From Hyphomicrobiales bacterium (GTDB lineage: Bacteria; Pseudomonadota; Alphaproteobacteria; Rhizobiales; Xanthobacteraceae), in assembly GCA_016201085.1 (NCBI GenBank), contig JACQDO010000115.1:1-5343 (forward strand): a stretch of 5,343 nucleotides of DNA. The letters run 5' to 3'. Position numbers and translations under genes: made by a program. Numbering within the stretch: the first letter of the stretch is position 1; every line of letters begins with the position of its first letter. This document shows positions 1-4,981 of this stretch, piece by piece. Under the pieces are notes generated by a model, which saw only the letters and a list, made by a program, of their open reading frames with translations, ran no database searches and was not told the origin of the DNA.

Positions 1-144
1 GACTATCCGCAGGAGATCCGCGGGCGCGAGGCGGTGCGCGATTTCGTCGCCGGTATCCGCAAACTCGGGCCGGTCGGCGAGAAGATTCTGTCGGGCAATG
101 TCGATATGCTGCTGAAAGGACGCTACAGGCGGCGCGCGGCTTGA
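1..144 (+). CDS. C-terminal end of an amidohydrolase family 2 protein (partial)
   Basis: An open frame runs in from the left edge and ends at TGA 142-144, giving 47 residues. It begins with DYPQEIRG, followed by a helix-rich tail with the pattern IRKLGPVGEKILSGNVDMLLKG. In amidohydrolase-2 (TIM-barrel metal-dependent hydrolase or decarboxylase, ACMSD-like) proteins, the last barrel strand ends in a G(S/T)D(Y/F)P motif whose Asp is a metal or catalytic ligand. The C-terminus then reads roughly 'kIl..Na..LL', which matches what is seen here. The catalytic core lies outside the window, so substrate and reaction (hydrolysis or decarboxylation of a cyclic or aromatic acid) cannot be stated. The codon use is typical of the high-GC neighbours. 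The next feature downstream is a two-hairpin repeat that could end its transcript. The family call rests on a short tail only. Confidence 0.65.
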   Translation, partial: DYPQEIRGREAVRDFVAGIRKLGPVGEKILSGNVDMLLKGRYRRRAA

Positions 145-161
145 GTGGCCTGTCCGGACGA

Positions 162-266
162 TGGAGCGCGTTCCGTTTTGATTGAATCGAAAACGCGCTC
201 CAGATTCCTTATTTGGACGCATTTTCTACGGCGAACCGGTTCCCACTTCGCCGGAAAATGCTCTAG
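162..266 (-). repeat. Intergenic palindromic repeat, copy 1 (RIME/Bru-RS/RPE-like)
   Basis: This ~105-bp element is the reverse complement of a second copy at 639-742, with about 90% identity by eye and a perfectly shared block at 218-265 = complement of 639-686. It holds two stem-loops. Hairpin B pairs 162-172 with 192-202 (11 bp, arm tggagcgcgtt). Hairpin A pairs 219-226 with 254-261 and 229-235 with 247-253 (15 bp, a 2-nt TA bulge, 11-nt loop). The sequence type, with GCATTTTCCGGCGAAGTGGG and GAACCGGTTC, resembles the short mosaic palindromic elements scattered between genes in Rhizobiales; this likeness is from memory, not a search. It lies between convergent genes ending at 144 (+) and 263 (-). 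It may protect or end both transcripts, although neither hairpin has a U-tract. Its outer edge overlaps the stop codon of the minus-strand gene. Confidence 0.88.
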
Positions 267-595
267 GCGTTGTCGGTCACGTCCTCGTAAACGTCGATTT
301 CTACCGCTCCCGGAAACAGCGCACGCCACGCCTGCACAATATTTTGCGCGATCGGATCGCTGGCGAGCTTCTGGCGGCTCTGTTCAATGGCTTGCTCCGC
401 CTGATAATCGATCACTTGCAGGAACCGGGTCTGATCGTCGACGTTGCGCAACAGGCGAATTCGCACGTCGCCAAAGGCCTGAACCATGGGGGCCGCATTC
501 TTCATCATCGAGGCGACGAGCTTGGCCGCGTCCGGCGATGGCGTTTTAATCTTGACGTGTAGAATGCGGTGAGCTTTCGCTGCATCGTTTGACAT
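263..595 (-). CDS. Small hypothetical protein, ABM-like dimeric alpha/beta-barrel pattern
   Basis: A 110-residue protein starting at ATG 595-593. The start is supported by AGAAGG seven bases upstream (TGAGAAGGCGACCTTATG on the minus strand). No signal peptide or membrane segment is seen. The order of predicted elements is strand (RILHVKIKTP, 10-19), helix (PDAAKLVASMMKNA, 21-34), strand (DVRIRLLRN, 43-51), strand (RFLQVIDYQ, 57-65), amphipathic helix (66-92) and strand (AVEIDVYEDV, 97-106). This beta-alpha-beta-beta-alpha-beta ferredoxin-like layout and the length fit antibiotic-biosynthesis-monooxygenase/EthD/NIPSNAP-type small proteins. No catalytic residue can be pointed out, so function is unknown. 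The gene is bracketed by two inverted repeat copies, and its TAG stop (265-263) is made by the terminal CTAG of copy 1, so the last residues may have been reshaped by repeat insertion. I am confident it is real coding sequence because of the ribosome site and frame-consistent hydrophobic pattern, but not of the family. Confidence 0.72.
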   Translation of the reverse strand: MSNDAAKAHRILHVKIKTPSPDAAKLVASMMKNAAPMVQAFGDVRIRLLRNVDDQTRFLQVIDYQAEQAIEQSRQKLASDPIAQNIVQAWRALFPGAVEIDVYEDVTDNA

Positions 596-638
596 AAGGT
601 CGCCTTCTCAATTCGGGCGGAGCCGCCGCCGTTCACGT

Positions 639-742
639 TAGAGCATTTTCCGGCGAAGTGGGAACCGGTTCGCCGTAGAAAATGCGATCAAATAAGAATC
701 TAGAGCGCGTTTCCGATTCAATCGAATTAGGACGCGCTCTAG
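639..742 (+). repeat. Intergenic palindromic repeat, copy 2 (inverted relative to copy 1)
   Basis: The second copy of the element at 162-266, in the opposite orientation. Hairpin A pairs 643-650 with 678-685 and 651-657 with 669-675, with bulge TA at 676-677 and loop 658-668. Hairpin B is a perfect 11-bp stem, 700-710 with 732-742 (arm ctagagcgcgt). Compared with copy 1, the outer part of stem B has the compensated pair A702-T740 where copy 1 has G163-C201, so the fold rather than the exact sequence has been kept. The element sits in the divergent gap between the 110-aa minus-strand gene (start 595) and the plus-strand thioesterase (start 810). It therefore lies in the upstream region of both, and any promoter for either gene must be in or next to it. 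Only weak candidate boxes are visible, such as TTGAAT (716-721, minus) 18 bases from TCTTAT (692-697, minus). Confidence 0.88.
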
Positions 743-809
743 TAAGCTAGACCTGCATCGGCCAAGCCGCTATTTGAATTCTGCGCAACCGGCCATAGGG
801 ATCATCGCG

Positions 810-1268
810 ATGAGCCAAAATCAGTTTGTTCCGCCTGATGGCGCGTTCACAAAGACGGTGCCGATCCGGTTTTCCCACTGCGACCCGGCCGGCGTCGTCT
901 ATTTTCCGAACTATTTCGACATGTTCAACGGCCTGATCGAGGATTGGTACACCGAGCAGCTCGGCGTCGATTATTCCAAGCTGATCATCAGCGATCGGCA
1001 CGGCTTTCCCTATGTTCACATCGAAACCGACTTCAAGATACCAAGCCGGATGGGCGAGCACCTCGACCTCACGCTGCTGCTCACGCGCATTGGGCGCTCA
1101 TCGTTGAGCGTCGTTATCGTCGGTCATCTGGGCGGCGTCGAGCGGCTGCGCGCCCGCCTAGTCACCGCGATGACGTCTTTGGAGACGCAGCGGGCCATCG
1201 AACTGCCGCAGGCCTTGCGGCAAAAATTCGAGGATTACCTGCGGCGCACCGGACCGGCGCAAGGTTGA
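810..1268 (+). CDS. Acyl-CoA thioesterase, 4-hydroxybenzoyl-CoA thioesterase family (hotdog fold)
   Basis: A 152-residue protein with the family signature near the N-terminus: FSHCDPAGVVYFPNYFDMF (residues 21-39). It contains the HCDPAG motif whose Asp (D25) corresponds to the catalytic Asp of Pseudomonas 4-hydroxybenzoyl-CoA thioesterase. The long hotdog helix follows (36-51), then beta strands around 69-76, 86-92 and 98-107. Length is usual for a single-domain, cytosolic, homo-oligomeric hydrolase that frees CoA from an aromatic or short acyl thioester. ATG 810 was chosen because the family signature starts about 20 residues later and ATAGGG lies nine bases upstream. An in-frame TTG at 774 would add 12 poorly conserved-looking residues. 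It is transcribed away from the small minus-strand gene and converges on tRNA-Phe, 43 bp beyond its stop. The acyl group is unknown. The acid-CoA ligase further right makes the opposite reaction type, but no shared transcript links them. Confidence 0.88.
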   Translation: MSQNQFVPPDGAFTKTVPIRFSHCDPAGVVYFPNYFDMFNGLIEDWYTEQLGVDYSKLIISDRHGFPYVHIETDFKIPSRMGEHLDLTLLLTRIGRSSLSVVIVGHLGGVERLRARLVTAMTSLETQRAIELPQALRQKFEDYLRRTGPAQG

Positions 1269-1311
1269 ACGGCGCCCTTCGGACCTGCGGTTTCAGCACG
1301 GAGGATGGGAA

Positions 1312-1387
1312 TGGTGCCCAGGGGCGGAATCGAACCACCGACACTGCGATTTTCAATCGCATGCTCTACCAACTGAGCTACCTGGGC
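1312..1387 (-). tRNA. tRNA-Phe (anticodon GAA), CCA encoded
   Basis: The minus strand folds into a full 76-nt cloverleaf. The acceptor stem is GCCCAGG/CCTGGGC (1387-1381 with 1322-1316), and the D arm is GCTC...GAGC with loop AGTTGGTA. The anticodon stem is TGCGA/TCGCA with loop TTGAAAA, reading GAA for phenylalanine. The variable loop is five bases. The T arm is GGTGG/CCGCC with loop TTCGATT and one G-T pair. The discriminator is A (1315), and CCA is encoded in the DNA (1314-1312). It is preceded by its own promoter and sits downstream of the yacG/ThDP-enzyme genes on the same strand. From memory, tRNA-Phe next to yacG is a recurrent arrangement in Hyphomicrobiales. No integrase or duplicated tRNA 3' end is visible, so there is no sign of an integrated element here. 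Confidence 0.97.
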
Positions 1388-1392
1388 GCCGA

Positions 1393-1408
1393 GCCCACCC
1401 ATGCGGGC
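1393..1408 (-). other. Small hairpin in the tRNA-Phe leader
   Basis: On the minus strand GCCCGC, loop ATGG, GTGGGC forms a 6-bp stem with one G-T pair, between the promoter and the tRNA 5' end. There is no U-tract, so it is not a convincing terminator. It could be a leader element recognised during 5' trimming of the pre-tRNA, or it may simply be chance in GC-rich DNA. Confidence 0.3.
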
Positions 1409-1426
1409 GGACGAGCAGAGCGCCGC

Positions 1427-1455
1427 GTTATAAAGGCTCGATTCCGCTGTGTCCA
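1427..1455 (-). promoter_or_regulatory. Sigma70-type promoter of tRNA-Phe
   Basis: On the minus strand TGGACA (1455-1450) is followed after exactly 17 bases by TATAAC (1432-1427). Each differs from the TTGACA/TATAAT consensus at one position. Transcription would start near 1420, leaving a leader of about 30 nt before the mature tRNA 5' end at 1387. The whole promoter lies in the 92-bp gap after the stop of the ThDP beta-subunit gene, so the tRNA need not depend on read-through from the upstream operon. The strength of the boxes fits a stable-RNA promoter. This is inferred from sequence only. Confidence 0.72.
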
Positions 1456-1479
1456 GGACGGGTAAGCCCCCGGCAAACC

Positions 1480-2067
1480 TCATGCTTTTGCCTGCGAAGC
1501 GAGACCCAGAGCGGCGCGGAAACGCCGTTTAAGCGCGACGCCATCGCGCTCCGGCAGCACCCGCGGTGGCTCGGTGGCCTCGATCGAGACGCGCGCGAAC
1601 AAAGTCTGGTCGAAGCCCTTCAGCCGCCCGGCAAGGTCGTCGAGCGCCGCCTGGTCGCGCACGTCGAGGCAGGTGGCGATACCACAGGCGCCGGCCACGG
1701 CCATGAGATCGACGCCGCCCTGGGTGGCGGAAGGCTGCATGCCGGTCTCGCCATAGACGCCGTTATCGAACACCACGATCGCCAAATTGCGCGGGCGCTG
1801 GATGCCGATGGTGGCGAGTGCGCCCAGCCCCATCAGCATCTCGCCGTCGCCGGTGATGACCGCGACGCGCCGCGTGGGCTGCGCCAGCGCCAGGCCGAGC
1901 CCGATCATGGCGGCGCCGCCCATGGCGCCCCAGAGATAGAAGTTGCGGTCGTTGTCGCCGGCCGCGGCCACATCCCAGGCGGTCGAGCCGAGTCCTGGTA
2001 CGACCAGAAGATTGTCATCGCGGCCCGCGAGCAGCGTGGCCATGGCGGCGCGGCGATCGAGCTTCAT
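1480..2067 (-). CDS. ThDP-dependent decarboxylase beta subunit (sulfopyruvate/phosphonopyruvate decarboxylase type, ComE-like)
   Basis: A 195-residue protein carrying the ThDP/Mg-binding domain. The signature GDGEMLMGLGALATIGI begins at residue 73 and closes at D101-N102, about 30 residues later, followed by GVYGETGMQ (103-111). GDG and DN are the usual Mg/diphosphate ligands. YGETG followed by DLMAVAGACGI is typical of the sulfopyruvate, phosphonopyruvate and related 2-oxo acid decarboxylases. The tail with PRVLPERDG and KRRF (168-182) also fits this group. The size equals that of stand-alone beta subunits such as archaeal ComE (about 190 aa), so it needs the alpha subunit encoded just upstream. 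The ATG (2067-2065) overlaps the alpha-subunit TGA as ATGA, pointing to coupled translation and equal stoichiometry. The expected reaction is decarboxylation of a 2-oxo acid to an aldehyde. The substrate (sulfopyruvate, phosphonopyruvate or another) cannot be told from sequence alone. Confidence 0.85.
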   Translation of the reverse strand: MKLDRRAAMATLLAGRDDNLLVVPGLGSTAWDVAAAGDNDRNFYLWGAMGGAAMIGLGLALAQPTRRVAVITGDGEMLMGLGALATIGIQRPRNLAIVVFDNGVYGETGMQPSATQGGVDLMAVAGACGIATCLDVRDQAALDDLAGRLKGFDQTLFARVSIEATEPPRVLPERDGVALKRRFRAALGLASQAKA

Positions 2068-2585
2068 TTCGTCCACACTTTCTTGCCGATGAGCTGCTGC
2101 GACAGCACCACGGTGGCGATGCGCTCGTCGCCAAAGGCCACTTGCACAGCGCGCTCGGCCGCGCCTGCCACCTCGTCCGGCGCGTTGGCGCGATAGACTT
2201 CCGCCTCGCACAGCTTGAGCACCGGCTCGACGATGGAGCCCATCGGCTCTTGCCAGGGATTGAACTCCTCCCACTCGCCGCGCATGGTGATCAGCATCAG
2301 CAGCGGGAAGCGGCACGTGCGCATCAGCGACAGCATATTGACGCAATTGCCCAGCCCGCTCGACTGCATCAGTAGCGCCGAGCGTTCGCCGCCGAGCCAG
2401 GCGCCGGCCGCCAGCGCCACACCCTCCTCCTCGGTGGTGAGTACAACGTCGCGGATGTCCGGATCGGCGCGGCAGCGATCGATCAGCCGGGCATGGCCGG
2501 CATCGGGCACGTAGCCGACCTGGCGGATGCCGGCGCGCTTGATCGTTTCGAACAGCCGATCCGGCCAATCCATTGACGCGTTCAT
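2064..2585 (-). CDS. ThDP-dependent decarboxylase alpha subunit (ComD-like, pyrimidine-binding domain)
   Basis: A 173-residue protein matching the N-terminal (PYR) domain of ThDP enzymes. TEEEG (51-55) carries the conserved Glu that activates the cofactor's aminopyrimidine ring. MQSSGLGNCVNML (73-85) is the usual 'QxSGxGN' stretch of sulfopyruvate/phosphonopyruvate decarboxylases, and RGEWEEFNPWQEPMG (102-116) matches the active-site segment of that group. The C-terminal KKVWTK stops where fused homologues continue into the linker and cofactor domain, which here is the separate next gene. An active site would form only between alpha and beta chains. The ATG at 2585-2583 overlaps the yacG stop (ATGA). 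A second ATG four codons in is possible, but the overlap and GGCGAGAA upstream favour the first. Likely cytosolic. The split-gene state is known from ComDE in coenzyme M synthesis and sulfonate metabolism; its substrate here is open. Confidence 0.85.
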   Translation of the reverse strand: MNASMDWPDRLFETIKRAGIRQVGYVPDAGHARLIDRCRADPDIRDVVLTTEEEGVALAAGAWLGGERSALLMQSSGLGNCVNMLSLMRTCRFPLLMLITMRGEWEEFNPWQEPMGSIVEPVLKLCEAEVYRANAPDEVAGAAERAVQVAFGDERIATVVLSQQLIGKKVWTK

Positions 2586-2791
2586 GATTTCTCGCCCGGC
2601 TCGCCTTCGGGCAGCCGCGTGCCGTCCTCGTCTTCGTCCTCTTTCACCGGCACCGCATAGACGCCGGAAAGCCAGCGATTGAGATCGATGTCGGCGCAGC
2701 GCTTGGAGCAGAACGGCTTGAACGCCGCGTCCACCGGCTTGCGGCAGAGCGGACAGCGCGCGGCGGAAAGTTGGTTGTCGATCTCGTTCAT
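2582..2791 (-). CDS. yacG: YacG, zinc-binding DNA gyrase inhibitor
   Basis: A 69-residue protein with the zinc-finger pattern C13-x2-C16-x11-C28-x3-C32 in CPLCRKP...FKPFCSKRC, followed directly by the diagnostic ADIDLNRWLSG (33-43) and YAVP. The C-terminus is strongly acidic (EDEDEDG, then PEGEPGEK), as is usual for the disordered YacG tail. E. coli YacG binds GyrB and inhibits gyrase through this region. The inter-cysteine spacer is 11 residues rather than the 15 of the E. coli protein, a shorter knuckle that I recall from alphaproteobacterial members. The start ATG (2791-2789) overlaps the TGA of the CoA ligase, and its own TGA overlaps the ATG of the alpha subunit, so this housekeeping gene is locked between two metabolic genes by ATGA overlaps. 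Confidence 0.95.
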   Translation of the reverse strand: MNEIDNQLSAARCPLCRKPVDAAFKPFCSKRCADIDLNRWLSGVYAVPVKEDEDEDGTRLPEGEPGEKS

Positions 2792-4332
2792 GCTGTCTCT
2801 TTTGGCGTGCCGCCCTTTCTGGCGTCCATTGCGCGCAAGTCCCTGGCGCGCAGTTCCGTCTTCAGGATCTTGCCGTAATTGTTTTTCGGCAGAGTGTCGA
2901 CAAAGATATAATCCTTCGGCCGCTTGAAACGCGCAATGCGCGAAAGACACAGCGCGTCGAGCTCGGCCGGCGCGGCTCGACCTACCACATAGGCCACCAC
3001 CACCTCGCCCCATTCGCGGTCGGGGCGGCCGATGACCGAAACCTCTCGCACGCCGGCATGCGTGAGCAGCACCTCCTCCACTTCGCGCGGATAGATGTTG
3101 GAGCCGCCGGAGATGATCAGGTCCTTGGAGCGATCCTTGAGGTGCAGATAGCCCTCCGCATCGAAGGCGCCGACATCGCCGGTGTGCAGCCAGCCGCCGC
3201 GCAAGGCCGCGCGGCTTGCCTCCTCGTTGCGCCAATAGCCCGGCATCACCACTTCGCCACGGCAGAGGATTTCGCCGGTCTCGCCGGCGGCAAGCGGGGC
3301 GTCCTCGCCATCCGCGACCATGACCTCGACGCTCGCATAGGGCTTGCCGGCGGAACCCAGGCGCTCGCGCCAGCGCGGGTGGCCGCGCTCGGCGATGTCC
3401 TGCTTCGACAGCGTTGTGATGGTCATGGGCGCCTCGCCCTGACCGTAGATCTGCGCCAACCGCGGCCCGAAGCGATCGAGTGCGGCGAGTGCGTCCTCGA
3501 CATACATCGGCGCGCCGCCCCAGATCAGCGTGCGGATATTCTCGGGGTCGCAGGCGGCCGGGCATTCGACCAGGCGCTTGATCATGGTCGGCGCCGCGAA
3601 CATGGAGGCGCGCGGCCAGGCCCCGATCAGGGCGAACACTTCTTCCGGCTCGAAGCCTTCGCTCTCCGGCACCACCTGCACCCCGCGCCGCGCCACATGC
3701 GCCATGATGTAGAGCCCGGAGCCGTGACTCATGGGCGCGGCGTGCAGGATAGCGTCGCCCGGCGAAACGGGATCGACCTCATTGGCATAAGCCTGGCTCG
3801 CCGCCGCCAGCACGCGATGGGTGAGCATGGCGCCCTTTGGCCGTCCGGTCGTGCCGGAGGTGTAGAACAGCCAGGCGAGATCGTCGGGCGCGCGCGGCGT
3901 GAGCGGCAACGTATCCGCCGTCAGCAGCGCTTGGTAGTCGGCGCCGCCGATCGTAATAAGATGCTCGAGATTTTTCGGCGCGTGCGGCGCGATCTCGTCG
4001 TCGACGCCTTTCGACGCGAAACACACCCGCGCGCCGGAATGCTCCAGGATGTAGCCGAGCTCGGCGCCGTGCAGCTTGGCGTTGGCCGGCACCGCGGCAC
4101 AGCCGGCGTGCCAGATGCCGTACAGCAGCTCGAGATAGGCCGGCGTGTTCTTGGCGACGACGGCGACGCGCTCGCCGGGCGCCAGACCGAACTGCGCGCG
4201 CAAGGCGCCGGCCTGCCGCGCGGCGCGCTCCGCCAGTTGCGCGTAAGTGGCCAGCACGCGCGTGCCGCTCGCCGCCGCCGGCAGCGACGGATGACTGCGT
4301 GCCGATTGTTCAAGCCACGACGCGATGTTCAT
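2788..4332 (-). CDS. AMP-forming acid-CoA ligase (ANL superfamily)
   Basis: A full-length 514-residue adenylate-forming enzyme that activates a carboxylic acid through an acyl-adenylate to its CoA thioester. All core motifs are present: the P-loop YTSGTTGRPKG (157-167), the adenine-side motif IYGQGEAPMT (295-304) where most relatives have YGxTE, GWLHTGDVG (380-388), the hinge DRSKDLIISGGSNIYP (400-415), and the C-terminal catalytic lysine K488 in NNYGKILK. No N-terminal targeting sequence is seen. The ATG at 4332 is the first in frame and sits 25 nt after the maf stop, with GAAGAAA upstream as a modest ribosome site. Its TGA overlaps the yacG start. The family resembles fatty, aromatic or malonyl-type CoA ligases; the acid is not predictable. 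The thioesterase encoded near the left edge could hydrolyse its product, but this link is only by proximity. A ThDP decarboxylase in the same transcript suggests a shared pathway. Confidence 0.93.
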   Translation of the reverse strand: MNIASWLEQSARSHPSLPAAASGTRVLATYAQLAERAARQAGALRAQFGLAPGERVAVVAKNTPAYLELLYGIWHAGCAAVPANAKLHGAELGYILEHSGARVCFASKGVDDEIAPHAPKNLEHLITIGGADYQALLTADTLPLTPRAPDDLAWLFYTSGTTGRPKGAMLTHRVLAAASQAYANEVDPVSPGDAILHAAPMSHGSGLYIMAHVARRGVQVVPESEGFEPEEVFALIGAWPRASMFAAPTMIKRLVECPAACDPENIRTLIWGGAPMYVEDALAALDRFGPRLAQIYGQGEAPMTITTLSKQDIAERGHPRWRERLGSAGKPYASVEVMVADGEDAPLAAGETGEILCRGEVVMPGYWRNEEASRAALRGGWLHTGDVGAFDAEGYLHLKDRSKDLIISGGSNIYPREVEEVLLTHAGVREVSVIGRPDREWGEVVVAYVVGRAAPAELDALCLSRIARFKRPKDYIFVDTLPKNNYGKILKTELRARDLRAMDARKGGTPKETA

Positions 4333-4357
4333 GGCGGGTGATTTCTTCGCGCGCCTG

Positions 4358-4981
4358 TCAGGTGGCGTTCAGCCAGCCGAAGCGGATCGGATAGCCCTCG
4401 CCGCCGAGCAGGCTCACGGTTTCGTACAGCGGCAGGCCGACCACGTTCGAGTAGGAGCCGACGATCTTGACGATGAAAGTGCCGGCGATGCCCTGCGCCG
4501 CGTAGCCGCCGGCCTTGCCGCGCCATTCGCCGGAGGCGAGATAGGCCTCGATATCCTCGGCCGACAGCCGCTTGAAGCGCACGCGCGTTTCCACCAGGCG
4601 CTGGCGGAACGCCTCCTTCGGCGTGACCAGGCAGATCGAGGTGTAGACGCGGTGATTGCGGCCGGACAGCAGCCGCAGGCATTGCGCCGCCTCGTCGAGC
4701 AGCAGCGCTTTCGGCAGAATACGGCGGCCGACCGCCACCACGGTGTCGGCGGCCAGGATGTAGGCGCCGCGCAATTCGTCGTCGAGCCGCACGTTGTCCA
4801 GCGCCGCGGTGGCCTTGGCATGCGCCAGCCGGGTGGCATGGGCGCGCGGAATCTCGCCACGCCGCGGCGTTTCGTCGATATCCGCGGGCTTGAGCGCGTC
4901 GGGCTCGATGCCGGCCTGATTGACCAAAGTAAGCCGGCGCGGCGAGCCGGAAGCGAGCACGAATTTGGGGCGGCCGATCAT
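4358..4981 (-). CDS. maf: Maf-type nucleoside triphosphate pyrophosphatase
   Basis: A 207-residue protein with the Maf/ITPase-fold signatures, counting from ATG 4981. [11 protein letters not shown] near the start is the phosphate-binding strand and loop, [15 protein letters not shown] holds the catalytic Asp and Lys region, and [13 protein letters not shown] with [13 protein letters not shown] is the conserved C-terminal part. Maf proteins hydrolyse modified or non-canonical pyrimidine or 7-methyl-GTP nucleotides to monophosphates and influence septum formation when overproduced. Which Maf subfamily this belongs to is not settled here. ATG 4981 is preferred because it places [12 protein letters not shown] at the usual distance and has GAAG six bases upstream. 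A TTG at 4999-4997 in the same frame would add MSLKTP but has no clear ribosome site. The stop is 25 nt before the CoA ligase, so the two are probably co-transcribed. Confidence 0.95.
   Translation of the reverse strand: MIGRPKFVLASGSPRRLTLVNQAGIEPDALKPADIDETPRRGEIPRAHATRLAHAKATAALDNVRLDDELRGAYILAADTVVAVGRRILPKALLLDEAAQCLRLLSGRNHRVYTSICLVTPKEAFRQRLVETRVRFKRLSAEDIEAYLASGEWRGKAGGYAAQGIAGTFIVKIVGSYSNVVGLPLYETVSLLGGEGYPIRFGWLNAT

Noticed and set aside
145..562. Two plus-strand open frames of 126-134 codons
   Set aside because: Both run through the repeat and then antisense to the 110-aa gene; neither has a ribosome site or a plausible protein pattern.
1312..1387. tRNA-Phe as an integration (att) site
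   Set aside because: No integrase, no phage or plasmid genes, and no repeated tRNA 3' segment in the window.
944..1465. Plus-strand 173-codon frame across the thioesterase end and tRNA-Phe
   Set aside because: It reads through a tRNA gene on the opposite strand and is out of frame with the thioesterase.
2068..2568. Upstream extension of the ThDP beta-subunit frame to 362 residues
   Set aside because: The extension overlaps the alpha-subunit gene in another frame and shows no ThDP-domain sequence; ATG 2067 with the ATGA overlap is the natural start.
2792..3565. Upstream extension of the yacG frame to 327 residues
   Set aside because: The extra residues lie in another frame of the CoA ligase and are Arg/Gly-rich. 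The true YacG start is the ATG at 2791 that overlaps the ligase stop.
3058..4341. 427-codon plus-strand open frame opposite the CoA ligase
   Set aside because: It is the antisense shadow of a gene with all ANL motifs. Its composition is rich in Arg, Gly, His and Ala with no recognisable domain, as expected from GC-rich codon bias.
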